Assembly (NCBI GenBank): GCA_036796435.1
Contig: DAIRCY010000028.1
Coordinates: 1 to 28,722 of the forward strand
Direction of reading: 5' to 3'
DNA from: JAJYVT01 sp036796435
GTDB taxonomy: Bacteria; Actinomycetota; Acidimicrobiia; Acidimicrobiales; RAAP-2
Length of the DNA stretch: 28,722 nt
Shown in pieces: positions 5,856-14,503 of this stretch. Numbering within the stretch: position 1 is the stretch's first letter; the number at the start of each line of letters is the position of its first letter. Below the pieces are notes generated by a model. It was not told the origin of the DNA and did not search any database. It saw only the letters and a list, made by a program, of their open reading frames with translations. Position numbers and translations under genes: made by a program.

Positions 5856-8800
5856 ATGTTCCGACCGCTTCCCCCCGGCGCAGACTTCGTCGCACTCGAG
5901 ACCGAGGAGCTCGAGCGCTGGCGCGCGCACCGGGTCTTCGAGCGCTCGGTCGAGGGGCGCAGGGGTGCCGAGCGCTGGGTCTTCTACGAGGGGCCGCCGA
6001 CGGCCAACAACCGGCCGGGGCTCCACCACGTGTGGGCGCGGGTCTACAAGGACCTGTTCTGCCGGTTCCGCACGATGCGCGGCTACCTCGTCGACCGGAG
6101 AGCTGGCTGGGACACCCACGGCCTCCCCGTCGAGGTCGAGGTCGAGAAGCGGCTCGGGGTCAACTCCAAGCGCCAGATCGAAGAGGAGGTCGGGATCGCG
6201 GAGTTCGTCCGGCTCTGCCGGGAGTCGGTCCTCGGCTACGTGCAGGACTGGAACGCCCTCACCGAGCGGATCGGCTACTGGACGGACCTCGACGCCGCCT
6301 ACCGCACCTTCGACCGGACCTACGTCGAGTCGGTCTGGTGGTACCTGAAGCAGCTCTACGACAAGACACTCCTCTACGAGGACCTGAAGGTCGTGCCCTA
6401 CTGCCCGCGCTGCGGCACGGCGCTCTCCAGCCACGAGCTCGGCCAGCCCGAGGTGTACACCGAGGAGGAGGACGAGTCCGCCTACGTGAAGCTGCGGCTC
6501 GTCGACCCGGACCCCGCCGTCGTCGGCGAGGCGAAGTGGCTCGTCGTGTGGACGACCACGCCGTGGACGCTCCTCTCCAACACGGGCGTCGCCGCCAACC
6601 CCGACCTCGACTACGTGGTCGTCGACGGCATGGTCGTCGCCGAGGACCTGGCCGACGAGGTGCTCGGGGAGGGGGCGGTCGGCCGGGCGACGTCGCGCCT
6701 TCGGGGGAGGGACCTGAAGGGGCTCCGCTACGAGCGGCCGTTCGACCACGTGGCTGTCCCGGCGAGCGAGGACGTGCGGCGCGGGTGGCGGGTCGTCCTC
6801 GCCGACTTCGTCACGACCGACGAGGGCACCGGCCTCGTCCACCTGGCCCCCGCCTTCGGCGAGATCGACCGCGAGGTGGGGAAGGCCGCGGGCCTCCCGA
6901 CCCTCAACCCGGTCGGCCCCGACGGCCGGTTCACCGCGGCGGCGGGGGAGCCGTTCGCCGGCCGGGGCGTGCGCGAGACGAACGACCTCGTGAACGGCGC
7001 GCTCGAGGAGAAGGGGCTGCTCTTGCGCCGTCACCTCTACTCGCACCCCTACCCGCACTGCTGGCGGTGCGGGACGGCCCTCATCTACTGGGGGAAGCCC
7101 AGCTGGTACGTGGCCACCTCGTCGCGTAAAGGGGACCTCGTCGCGGCGAACGAGAAGGTCGACTGGCACCCCGCCTACATCAAGGAGGGCCGCTTCGGCG
7201 AGTGGCTCGCCAACAACGTGGACTGGGCGCTCTCGCGCGACCGGTACTGGGGGACGCCGCTCCCGATCTGGCGGTGCGAGGACGGCCATGTCGTCTGCGT
7301 CGGGTCGATGGCCGAGCTCGCGGAGCTTGCGGGGCGCGACCTCTCCGGGGTCGACCCCCACCGGCCGGCAATCGACGAGGTGGAGTTCCCGTGCCCCGCG
7401 TGCGCCTCAATCGCAGGCGCCCAGGTCGCCGCGGGCTCGGCCACCGGCTACGTCGAGTCGGAGCTGCCGATCTCGACCGCGAGGCGGCTCCCCCCCGTGA
7501 TCGACGCGTGGTTCGACTCGGGGTCGATGCCCGCCGCGCAGGTCGGCTACCCGCACGTGGCGGGGTCGAAGGAGCAGATGCAGTACCCCGCCGACTTCAT
7601 CGTGGAGGGGATCGACCAGACGCGCGGCTGGTTCTACTCGCTGCTCGCGGTGAACGACCTCGTCTTCGGCGCCGCGCCGTACCGGCACGTGATGGTCCTC
7701 GGCCTCCTCGTCGACGCGGACGGCCGCAAGATGTCGAAGTCCGTCGGCAACGTCATCGACCCGTGGGACCTCGTGAGGGACCACGGCGCGGACCCCCTCC
7801 GTTGGTGGATGTTCTCCCAGGGATCGCCGTGGACCGCGACGCGCGTCAGCACCGCAGCCATCGACACCTCCATGCGCGAGACGCTCCTCACGCTGTGGAA
7901 CACCGTCAGCTTCTTCACCACGTACGCCTCGCTCAACGGCTTCGTCCCCGACGACCCGGGCATCCCGGCGCGCGCCGAGCGGGGCGAGCTCGACCGGTGG
8001 CTCGCCTCACGGGTGATGTCCACGCTCGCCGCAGTCACCGACCGGCTGGACTCCTACGAGCCGCTCGAGGCCGCCACCGCGCTCGGCCGGCTCGTCGACG
8101 AGCTCTCCAACTGGTACGTGCGGCGCAGCCGGCGGCGCTTCTGGCGCACCGACCCCGACGCGCCCCCGTCGGACGCGCTGGGGGCGCAGGCGACGCTGTA
8201 CGAGGCGCTGCTCGCGATCGTCTGCATGCTCGCCCCGTTCTGCCCGTTCCTCGCCGACCGGCTCTGGCGGGAGCTCGGCGGTGGCCAGGACGGGTCGGCG
8301 GACGGGCCGGTGCACGATTCGGTGCACCTCGAGTCCTGGCCCGCGCTCGACGAGGCGGCGGTCGACCCCGACCTCGAGGCCGAGATGGCCCTCGCCGTGC
8401 AGCTCTCCTCGCTCGGGCGCGCCGCGCGCAACGACGCCGGGGTGAAGGTCCGCCAGCCGCTCTCGAGGGCGCTCGTCTTCCTGGCCCCGGGCTCCCCGCG
8501 GATCCTCGGCGACATGGTCGCCGACGAGCTGAACGTCGACGAGGTGGTGAAGATGGACGAGCTCGGCGAGGCGGTCTCCCTCGAGCTCGTGCCGAACTTC
8601 CGGGTGCTCGGCCCGCGGCTCGGCGAGTCGGTGAAGGAGGTGCGCGGCGCCCTCGCACGTCTGGACGCGGCGGCCGCAGCGGCCGCCGCCACCGCGCTCG
8701 AGGCGGGCGGCACGGTGACCGTCGAGCTGTCGTCGGGACCCGTCGCCCTCGGAGGCGACGAGCTCGAGGTCCGGGTGCGCGGCCAGGCGGGCTTCGCGGT

Positions 8801-9095
8801 GTCCCGAGAGGGGAGCGCCGTCGTCGCGCTCGACCTCACCATGACCGACGACCTGCGCCGGCGCGGGCTCGTGCGCGAGGTGGTCCGCCACGTCCAGGAC
8901 CTGCGCCGTGACCGCAGCCTCGAGGTCTCCGACCGGATCCGGCTGTGGCTGACCGGGGTCGACCCGCCCCTCTACGACGCGATCGGGCGCGAGGTGCTCG
9001 CCGTCGAGGTCCTCGCCGGGCCGGGGAGCGGCCCGCCGCTCGCGCTCGAGGTGGACGGCGCCGACCCCGTCGAGGTCTGGCTCGAGAAGGTCTGA
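5856..9095 (+). CDS. ileS: Isoleucyl-tRNA synthetase
   Basis: Charges tRNA-Ile with isoleucine in the cytoplasm. The protein is 1079 residues, normal for the long type-2 (eukaryote-like) IleRS found in many actinobacteria. The class I signature near the N-terminus is EGPPTAN followed by GLHHVWAR (residues 57-60 as the HIGH equivalent), and the second signature is KMSKS at 625-629. WTTTPWTL marks the editing-domain boundary, and the anticodon-binding domain contains ELSNWYVRRSRRRFW. An Ala-rich run lies near residue 937. I chose ATG 5856 because FVALETEELERW, a conserved N-terminus, follows closely. Type-2 enzymes are generally insensitive to mupirocin; that is family knowledge. It is followed after 2 nt by the DUF2236 gene. 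Confidence 0.97.
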   Translation: MFRPLPPGADFVALETEELERWRAHRVFERSVEGRRGAERWVFYEGPPTANNRPGLHHVWARVYKDLFCRFRTMRGYLVDRRAGWDTHGLPVEVEVEKRLGVNSKRQIEEEVGIAEFVRLCRESVLGYVQDWNALTERIGYWTDLDAAYRTFDRTYVESVWWYLKQLYDKTLLYEDLKVVPYCPRCGTALSSHELGQPEVYTEEEDESAYVKLRLVDPDPAVVGEAKWLVVWTTTPWTLLSNTGVAANPDLDYVVVDGMVVAEDLADEVLGEGAVGRATSRLRGRDLKGLRYERPFDHVAVPASEDVRRGWRVVLADFVTTDEGTGLVHLAPAFGEIDREVGKAAGLPTLNPVGPDGRFTAAAGEPFAGRGVRETNDLVNGALEEKGLLLRRHLYSHPYPHCWRCGTALIYWGKPSWYVATSSRKGDLVAANEKVDWHPAYIKEGRFGEWLANNVDWALSRDRYWGTPLPIWRCEDGHVVCVGSMAELAELAGRDLSGVDPHRPAIDEVEFPCPACASIAGAQVAAGSATGYVESELPISTARRLPPVIDAWFDSGSMPAAQVGYPHVAGSKEQMQYPADFIVEGIDQTRGWFYSLLAVNDLVFGAAPYRHVMVLGLLVDADGRKMSKSVGNVIDPWDLVRDHGADPLRWWMFSQGSPWTATRVSTAAIDTSMRETLLTLWNTVSFFTTYASLNGFVPDDPGIPARAERGELDRWLASRVMSTLAAVTDRLDSYEPLEAATALGRLVDELSNWYVRRSRRRFWRTDPDAPPSDALGAQATLYEALLAIVCMLAPFCPFLADRLWRELGGGQDGSADGPVHDSVHLESWPALDEAAVDPDLEAEMALAVQLSSLGRAARNDAGVKVRQPLSRALVFLAPGSPRILGDMVADELNVDEVVKMDELGEAVSLELVPNFRVLGPRLGESVKEVRGALARLDAAAAAAAATALEAGGTVTVELSSGPVALGGDELEVRVRGQAGFAVSREGSAVVALDLTMTDDLRRRGLVREVVRHVQDLRRDRSLEVSDRIRLWLTGVDPPLYDAIGREVLAVEVLAGPGSGPPLALEVDGADPVEVWLEKV

Positions 9096-9097
9096 GG

Positions 9098-9970
9098 GTG
9101 GGACGCGGGCCGGATCCCGCCGATCTCCTCCCGCCGGCGTCCCGGCCGCTCGCGCGCCAGCTCGCCCAGTGGCGGGTCTTCCTCCCCTTCTACGCGCGGG
9201 CGATCGGCCTGCAGGGCAGCCATCCGAGCGTCGCGGCCGCGCTCTGTGACCACTCGTCGGTCTTCGAGGATCCGTGGGGGAGGGCCGCCCGCACGACGAG
9301 CTACGCCCTGCGCTTCGTCTTCGGCGACGACCGCGCCGCGGCGGCCAGCGAGCTGCGCCGGCTCCACCGCGCGCTGTCCGGAGAGGACGACGCGGGCCGC
9401 CGGTACCACGCGTGGGACCGCGACGTGTGGACGTGGGTGCACCTGACGACCGCGGAGGCGCTCGTCTACGCCGTCGAGGTGACGTGCGGGCCGTGGCCGC
9501 GCCGCGACCTCGAGGCCTTCTACGCAGACACGCGCCGCATCGGCCTTCTCTACGGCGTCGAGACAGCCGACATGCCCGCCGACTTGTCGGGTCTGCGCGC
9601 GTACGTCGACGACGGGATCGCCACGATGCTCCGGCCGAACCCCGGGACCGACCGGCTGCGCGAGGCGGTGCTCGCCGGCGCCCACCTGCGCGCGCTGCCG
9701 GTCCCCGCGCCGCTCGCCGACGCGCTCGCCCACCTCCTCGCACGCCCCACGCGCACGCTTTTGTTCGGGCCGTTCCCCGAGCCGGTGCGCCGGCTGTGGG
9801 GGGTGCGGTGGAGCCGGCTCGACCAGGCGCGCTACGTGGCGGCCCTCGGCGCGCTGCGCGCGGCGACCGCAGCGCTGCCCGACCGGCTCCGGATGTTCCC
9901 CCCCGCCTACCGGGTGCTGCACGAGGGCGGGGCTCAGGGGTGGGGGAGGAAGGTCTTCGACTCGCCGTAG
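9098..9970 (+). CDS. DUF2236 (MpaB/latex-clearing-like) oxygenase-family protein
   Basis: A 290-residue protein matching the DUF2236 family: an N-terminal GLQGSHPSVAAAL, then DPWGRAARTTSYALRFVFGD, and a characteristic RYHAWDRDVWTWVH. Family members related to rubber oxygenase Lcp and MpaB are heme b proteins, with His residues as probable axial ligands. The substrate of this clade is unknown. The open frame extends upstream inside ileS, but GTG 9098, 2 nt after the ileS stop, is the natural start and implies co-transcription. The 3' end overlaps the 3' end of the convergent S53 peptidase gene by 37 bp. Confidence 0.82.
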   Translation: MGRGPDPADLLPPASRPLARQLAQWRVFLPFYARAIGLQGSHPSVAAALCDHSSVFEDPWGRAARTTSYALRFVFGDDRAAAASELRRLHRALSGEDDAGRRYHAWDRDVWTWVHLTTAEALVYAVEVTCGPWPRRDLEAFYADTRRIGLLYGVETADMPADLSGLRAYVDDGIATMLRPNPGTDRLREAVLAGAHLRALPVPAPLADALAHLLARPTRTLLFGPFPEPVRRLWGVRWSRLDQARYVAALGALRAATAALPDRLRMFPPAYRVLHEGGAQGWGRKVFDSP

Positions 9971-11403
9971 CGGACGGCCGTCCCGACCCGGTGGACGGTC
10001 TGGACGAGGTCGCGGACGAAGGCGGGCGCTGTGACCGTGCCGACGCCGGTCGCCAGGTTGTAGCGAGCCGACGCCGCGTAGCCCCGGATCGTCACCGCTT
10101 TGCCCGCTGTCATGAACCACACCGTGTTGTTGCCGGACGTCACGTTCACGATGCCCGGGTCGTTCGCGGCCTTCATCGCGTAGAGGGCGGGGTCGATCAT
10201 CCCGAGCGGGTGGTGTGTGTTCAGCTGGTCGGCGATCGCCACGATCCCCGCGAAGACCGGCGTCGCCTCGCTCGTCCCGCCGATGGACGCCCAGCCCGAG
10301 CCGAAGCCGAGCCCGCTCAGGTAGATGTTCACCGAACCCGAGACCGAGGCCGACATGGAGACGTCGGGCACCCCGCGCCGGTTGCCCACGACGGCAGCCA
10401 CCCCGTTCTGGTACGAGGGGCGGGTGAACACCGTCGACAGCCCGCCGCCACCTGCGGCGGGACCGCCGAAGAGTGTGGTGTCGTTCCACGCCTTGTCCGG
10501 GGCGACGCGCGCGCCGCGCGGGCTCAGGGTGAGCTGGGTCCCCCCGACCGCGGTCACGAGCGGGTCGGTGGCGGGCCAGCCGGCGTCGGGGAAGGGGAAG
10601 TAGCTCACCCGTGTGAGTGTCTTCGCCTCGGCTGCGCCTGTGTCGCCGGCGGCCGCGAGCACGGTGACGTCGTTCCGGTAGGCGTTCTCGTAGGCGCTGC
10701 GGAGGCCGAGGATTGTGGCCGGCGAGCGGAAGTCCGCCTCGCCGGAGCCGAAGCTCTGGCTGATGACCGCCCCGAGGTGGTGGTCGATCACGTAGTTCTC
10801 CGCGTCGACGATTGTGGGGAACCCTGTCACCCCGAGGGTCTCGGAGGTCGCGGTCTCGACGAGCAGGATGCTGGCGTCCGGGGCCATGGCGTGGGCCCAC
10901 TCGACGTCGAGCGTGGTCTCCTCCGCCCAGCCCGGGGCTGTCGGGTTCTGCGCTGTGTAGGCCGGCACCGGGCCGAACGGGAGGATTGTGAAGTGCGGGG
11001 GCGGTGTGAGGTTGTAGCTCCGGTCGAAGACCTGGAGGTCGTGGCGGATTGTGGGGGCGCCGAAGGAGTCCACGATCGCGATGGTCTCGCCGCGCCCGCT
11101 GAGACCTTCCCGGAAGAGCCGGTCCTCGCCGTAGGCGGCCTGCACCTGTGTCGGGCCGTAGCAGAGGACGCCGTAGTTGACCATGCAGTACTGCTCGGTC
11201 GGGGGCTGGGACGACGGCACGAAGCCCGACATCTGGACCTCGGGGTGCAGCCGGATGCCGGGTGCGCGTGCGTGCTGCGCGGGGCCCGGGCTCGGGGCGC
11301 CGCCGGCGACCGTCCCTCCGACCACGAGCCCGCTCGCCGCGAGCGCCGTCGCGGCGAGGGGCGGCCCGGGGAGGACGACCCCACCCCTCCGAAGCCCCAT
11401 CAC
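9934..11403 (-). CDS. S53 family (sedolisin) peptidase without propeptide domain
   Basis: A 489-residue secreted serine-carboxyl peptidase. The S53 triad is visible: E162-TTL-D166, D254 in AAGDTGA and S378 in GGTSEATP (numbered from GTG 11403). The N-terminus has a basic, hydrophobic signal-like stretch (residues 3-35). The catalytic domain follows almost at once (GPTQVQAAYG near 83), so the usual 150-200-residue Pro-kumamolisin propeptide is missing. In the Ca-binding tail, positions normally Asp appear as Asn (GIVNVT, RYNLATGVG), so calcium binding may be altered. GTG 11403 and ATG 11400 are adjacent; GGAGGGGGG lies just upstream. Thr codon ACA is used unusually often. Sedolisins act in acid, consistent with extracellular protein scavenging. 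Confidence 0.88.
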   Translation of the reverse strand: MMGLRRGGVVLPGPPLAATALAASGLVVGGTVAGGAPSPGPAQHARAPGIRLHPEVQMSGFVPSSQPPTEQYCMVNYGVLCYGPTQVQAAYGEDRLFREGLSGRGETIAIVDSFGAPTIRHDLQVFDRSYNLTPPPHFTILPFGPVPAYTAQNPTAPGWAEETTLDVEWAHAMAPDASILLVETATSETLGVTGFPTIVDAENYVIDHHLGAVISQSFGSGEADFRSPATILGLRSAYENAYRNDVTVLAAAGDTGAAEAKTLTRVSYFPFPDAGWPATDPLVTAVGGTQLTLSPRGARVAPDKAWNDTTLFGGPAAGGGGLSTVFTRPSYQNGVAAVVGNRRGVPDVSMSASVSGSVNIYLSGLGFGSGWASIGGTSEATPVFAGIVAIADQLNTHHPLGMIDPALYAMKAANDPGIVNVTSGNNTVWFMTAGKAVTIRGYAASARYNLATGVGTVTAPAFVRDLVQTVHRVGTAVRYGESKTFLPHP

Positions 11404-11462
11404 GGGCCCCCCTCCATCCCCGGCCGCCCGTGGCCATGCGGTCGTTCGTCGACCGTGGCGGA

Positions 11463-11468
11463 AATATA
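11463..11468 (-). promoter_or_regulatory. -10 box candidate for the S53 gene at 9934-11403
   Basis: TATATT on the minus strand is an isolated AT-rich hexamer in very GC-rich surroundings. It would give a leader of about 50-55 nt before the GTG/ATG start, which has a strong ribosome site. No clear -35. Confidence 0.35.
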
Positions 11469-11524
11469 GACCGCCGCTGGCGAGCCGCCGCGGCGCGGTC
11501 GGGCTCGGCGCGCCGGCGGTCCGG

Positions 11525-11530
11525 TAGGGT
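11525..11530 (+). promoter_or_regulatory. -10 box candidate for a leaderless small gene
   Basis: TAGGGT ends exactly 7 nt before GTG 11538, the spacing expected when transcription starts at the initiation codon. No ribosome site lies in between. Confidence 0.4.
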
Positions 11531-11537
11531 TGGCGCG

Positions 11538-11645
11538 GTGGCGAAGCGCAAGCTCATCAAGCCGATGGCGGTCCTCGGCGTGCTCGGCACGATGGCGAGC
11601 ATCTGGTGGTTCGCCCTCAAGCCTCGCCGCAAGCAGGACCGCTAG
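11538..11645 (+). CDS. Small single-helix membrane protein (35 aa)
   Basis: A 35-residue open frame from GTG 11538 to TAG 11645: a basic start (AKRKLIKP), a hydrophobic helix (MAVLGVLGTMASIWWFAL) and a strongly basic end (KPRRKQDR). The charge pattern suggests one transmembrane segment; topology is uncertain because both ends are positive. Third-position G/C preference and the TAGGGT box 7 nt upstream support it as a real gene. I do not recognise the family and assign no function. The MBL-fold gene starts 62 bp downstream in the same direction. Confidence 0.55.
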   Translation: MAKRKLIKPMAVLGVLGTMASIWWFALKPRRKQDR

Positions 11646-11707
11646 GCCGCCTGGCCCGAGCGGATCCGCCAGCTCACGCGCCGGCGAGCCGGGGACCCTC
11701 CGCACCC

Positions 11708-12598
11708 GTGAACGTCTTCTTCTTCGGCTGCCGTGGCTCGACCCCGGTCTCGGGCGCCGAGTACCAGCGGTACGGCGCCGCCACCTCCTGCGTCGGGATC
11801 GGCCACGGGCGCGCGACCAGCGAGAAGGAGGCGTCGTCACGCGGCGAGGTGCCGCACCTCCTGCTCGACGCGGGCACCGGCTTCGTCAACGTGGAGCGGG
11901 TCCTCGGCGGCGAGCCGTTCCGCGGCAGCGTGTGCCTCTCCCACCTCCACTGGGACCACACCCACGGCCTGCCGTTCCTCAGGGAGGCCTGCCTGCCGGG
12001 CCACCGAGTCGACGTCTACGTCCCCGGCCAGGGCGAGGGGGTCGACGCCGAGGCGGTCATGAACCGGGCCTTCTCCCCGCCGCACTTCCCGGTCCCCATC
12101 GGGACACTCGGCGAGGCGTGGTCGGTGACGGGCATCGAGCCGGGGGTGGTCGAGCTCGAAGGCTTCGAGGTGCGCGCCGAGGAGATCCCGCACAAGGGAA
12201 GCCGCACCTTCGGCTACCGGGTGTCGGACGGCTCGTCGTCGGTCGCCTATCTCCCCGACCACAAGCCGCTGGCGCTCGGTCCCGGCCCCGAGGGGCTCGG
12301 CGAGTACCACCCCGCGGCGCTCGCGCTGGCCGCCGGCGTCGACCTCCTCGTCCACGACTCCCAGCACACCGCGGCCGAGATGCCGCGCCTCTCGTTCCTC
12401 GGTCACAGCGCGGTCGAGTACGCGGTGGGGCTCGGGATCGCCGCGGGCGCACGCGCCGTCGCGCTCTTCCACCACGACCCGCACCGGAGCGACGACGAGA
12501 TCGACGAGATCGTGGGCGGCCTCGGCGATCCGGGGATCCGGGTCATCGCCGCCCGGGAGGGAACGGTCCTCGCCCTCCCGGGCGGCTCGTGGCCGTAG
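11708..12598 (+). CDS. MBL-fold metallohydrolase
   Basis: A 296-residue metallo-beta-lactamase-fold protein. The metal motif is HLHWDH (H79, H81, D83, H84), with a further His in IPHKG (H162), a bridging Asp in YLPDH (D184), HDSQH (216-220) and a distal FHHDPH (255-259). The N-terminus NVFFFGCRGSTPV resembles RNase Z/BN-type and cyclic-nucleotide phosphodiesterase-like members (CRGSTP motif). The reaction is therefore probably phosphodiester hydrolysis, with unknown substrate. No signal peptide is seen, so it is probably cytoplasmic. GTG 11708 directly precedes the conserved strand. It converges on the second S53 gene, leaving only 7 bp between the two stop codons. Confidence 0.88.
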   Translation: MNVFFFGCRGSTPVSGAEYQRYGAATSCVGIGHGRATSEKEASSRGEVPHLLLDAGTGFVNVERVLGGEPFRGSVCLSHLHWDHTHGLPFLREACLPGHRVDVYVPGQGEGVDAEAVMNRAFSPPHFPVPIGTLGEAWSVTGIEPGVVELEGFEVRAEEIPHKGSRTFGYRVSDGSSSVAYLPDHKPLALGPGPEGLGEYHPAALALAAGVDLLVHDSQHTAAEMPRLSFLGHSAVEYAVGLGIAAGARAVALFHHDPHRSDDEIDEIVGGLGDPGIRVIAAREGTVLALPGGSWP

Positions 12599-12605
12599 CC
12601 CCGGG

Positions 12606-14408
12606 TCAGCGTGGCGGCGGCGGCGGGCCCGCCGCCGGGCGCCGCGTGGCGGCGGGGACGAACGGCTTCAGCGCGCCGGCCATCGCCTTGGTGTCGATCG
12701 AGCCGAGGCCGGTCGTGTAGTTGTAGCCGGGCGTGGTCGGGTACAGGCCGTTGTCGCCGGCCACCGGGGCGTGGAAGGCGGGGGTCGTGCAGACCTCTTC
12801 GGCCGGCGTCGCGGTGCAGGTCCCGCGCAGGTACACGCCGTAGAAGTCGGGGGCGGCGAAGCCGAGCCGGTTCGCGTAGGTGGACTCCATGCGCGCCCAG
12901 ACGCCGAGGGCGAGCGGCGAGGCGAGGCTCGTGCCGCCGACCAGTGTCGGTGTCTTCGAGCCGGTGTACACGAGCGCCCCCGTCGCCAGTGTCGCGTCCA
13001 TGGCGATGTCGGGCACGCCGCGCGACGGTGTCCCCGAGACGGTCGGGACGTCCCTGTCGGTGACCGGCATCACCTTCTCCTGCCAGAAGTCGCTGTGGTC
13101 GAAGTGGCTCAGGCCGCCGCCGCCGGCGTCCCATCCGACCTCGAAGTCGTAGCTGCCTGTGGGCTTGGTGAACAGGGTCGTCCCGCCGACGCCCACCACG
13201 TACGGCGACGAGGCGGGGTAGTTCACGAAGGGCGGCCCGGAGTCCGGCGCGCCGTTGGTGCCGACGACGGCGCACGACGCGCCGGTGTCCCCGGAGCTGG
13301 CGAACATCGTCTGGCCCTGCGCGGCCGCCTCGGCGAAGGCCTCGTCGGAGATCATCATGAAGCCGCTCAGGTAGGCGGCGTCCTCGCACTCGCCGAGCGA
13401 CGCGCTCGCGGCCTTGGCGATGTCCTGGCTCGCCCACTTGTTGAAGACGAGGGCCAGTGTGACTGTGGCGAGGCTGGTCGAGTCGTAGAAGTAGAAGTGG
13501 GAGACGGTCGTGGCCATCCCGGTCGCGAACTGGCTGTCGAGGTCCCACTCGACGTTGGCTGTCGCTGTTGTGGTGGGGTTGACGAGCCCGGCGTACTCGA
13601 CGGTGACGGGCACCTCGGGCAGCTTGTTCGCCTTCTCCTCGGTGCGGAGGTTCTTGATGACCGCTGTCATCTTGGCCGACGAGATCGTGGCGATCGCCGT
13701 CTTCGACCCGGTCGCGGTCGCTGTCGCCTGGTAGGCCTTCTCAAAGCCGCGGGGCGTGTAGCCGAGCCTGGTGCTCGGTGGCGACAGTGTCGAGGCGACC
13801 GAGCGCCTGAGGGGCGTCGCGGTCGCCTTGAAGACGTCGTTCAGCCCGAGGACGCCGGTCACGACTCCGGCGAGGCTCGCTGGCACCATCGCGGCCGTTG
13901 CGTTGGCGTAGACGGTCGAACGGCCGAGGGCGTAACGCTCGAGGGTGGTGTGGAAGGCCGCGTCGGCGTCGGCCGCGGTGCCCGCGGCGGTGACGAGCAG
14001 ACGGTTCGAGGTCGTCGTGATCTTCGTGAACCCCATCGAGGCGAGGTACCCGGTGACCGCGCCCACCGCCGCCGAGGTCGGGCCGTAGGCGGCGGTGAAG
14101 GTGGCGGGGGAGTACTCGGCGCCGAACTCCGTGGAACCCGGGGTGGAGGCGTCGGCGATGAAGTTCTCGAGTGTCCTCTGGTGGCGCAGCGACAGCCCCA
14201 CGACCACCCTCACCGGCGTCGAGCCGGAGAGGCGGCCGAGCGCCGTGGCGCCGGCCGGGGGCGGGATGGCGTGGGTGGCGGTCGGGCTCCAGTCGGTCGT
14301 GGTTGCACCGGCGGCCGATCCCGGCCCGAAGGCGAGCGCAGGTCCGAAGGCGAGCGCAGGTCCCGCCGCGAGGGCGAGGAGTGCTGCAAGGGCCGCACGT
14401 GGTCTCAT
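12606..14408 (-). CDS. S53 family (sedolisin/kumamolisin) prepro-peptidase
   Basis: A 600-residue secreted acid peptidase with full architecture: signal peptide (MRPRAALAALLALAAGPALA), Pro-kumamolisin-activation domain (about 55-200, with VVVGLSLRHQRTLENFI and YLASMGFTKI) and the S53 catalytic domain. The triad is E287-WDL-D291, D374 in SSGDTGAS and S494 in GGTSLASP. The C-terminus is proline-rich. ATG 14408 follows GGAGACGGAGGAGAC, an excellent ribosome site; the open frame reaching 14489 is not needed. ACA threonine codons are frequent (about 14 by eye), as in the other S53 gene. The enzyme would self-process at low pH and degrade extracellular protein. The signal region contains an 18-bp tandem duplication. 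Confidence 0.92.
   Translation of the reverse strand: MRPRAALAALLALAAGPALAFGPALAFGPGSAAGATTTDWSPTATHAIPPPAGATALGRLSGSTPVRVVVGLSLRHQRTLENFIADASTPGSTEFGAEYSPATFTAAYGPTSAAVGAVTGYLASMGFTKITTTSNRLLVTAAGTAADADAAFHTTLERYALGRSTVYANATAAMVPASLAGVVTGVLGLNDVFKATATPLRRSVASTLSPPSTRLGYTPRGFEKAYQATATATGSKTAIATISSAKMTAVIKNLRTEEKANKLPEVPVTVEYAGLVNPTTTATANVEWDLDSQFATGMATTVSHFYFYDSTSLATVTLALVFNKWASQDIAKAASASLGECEDAAYLSGFMMISDEAFAEAAAQGQTMFASSGDTGASCAVVGTNGAPDSGPPFVNYPASSPYVVGVGGTTLFTKPTGSYDFEVGWDAGGGGLSHFDHSDFWQEKVMPVTDRDVPTVSGTPSRGVPDIAMDATLATGALVYTGSKTPTLVGGTSLASPLALGVWARMESTYANRLGFAAPDFYGVYLRGTCTATPAEEVCTTPAFHAPVAGDNGLYPTTPGYNYTTGLGSIDTKAMAGALKPFVPAATRRPAAGPPPPPR
14323..14358. repeat. 18-bp tandem duplication in the S53 signal-peptide region
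   Basis: Two adjacent 18-bp units (14323-14340 and 14341-14358) differ at a single base. In the protein they give a doubled LAFGPA just after the hydrophobic core of the signal peptide. The reading frame is kept. Confidence 0.9.
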
Positions 14409-14503
14409 CGCGATGTCTCCTCCGTCTCCTGGCCGGCGGGCCGGCACCCGAAATGCACCAGGGAAACGGGGCAACACCCCGCGCCACACGGTCCGGGCGA
14501 GCG

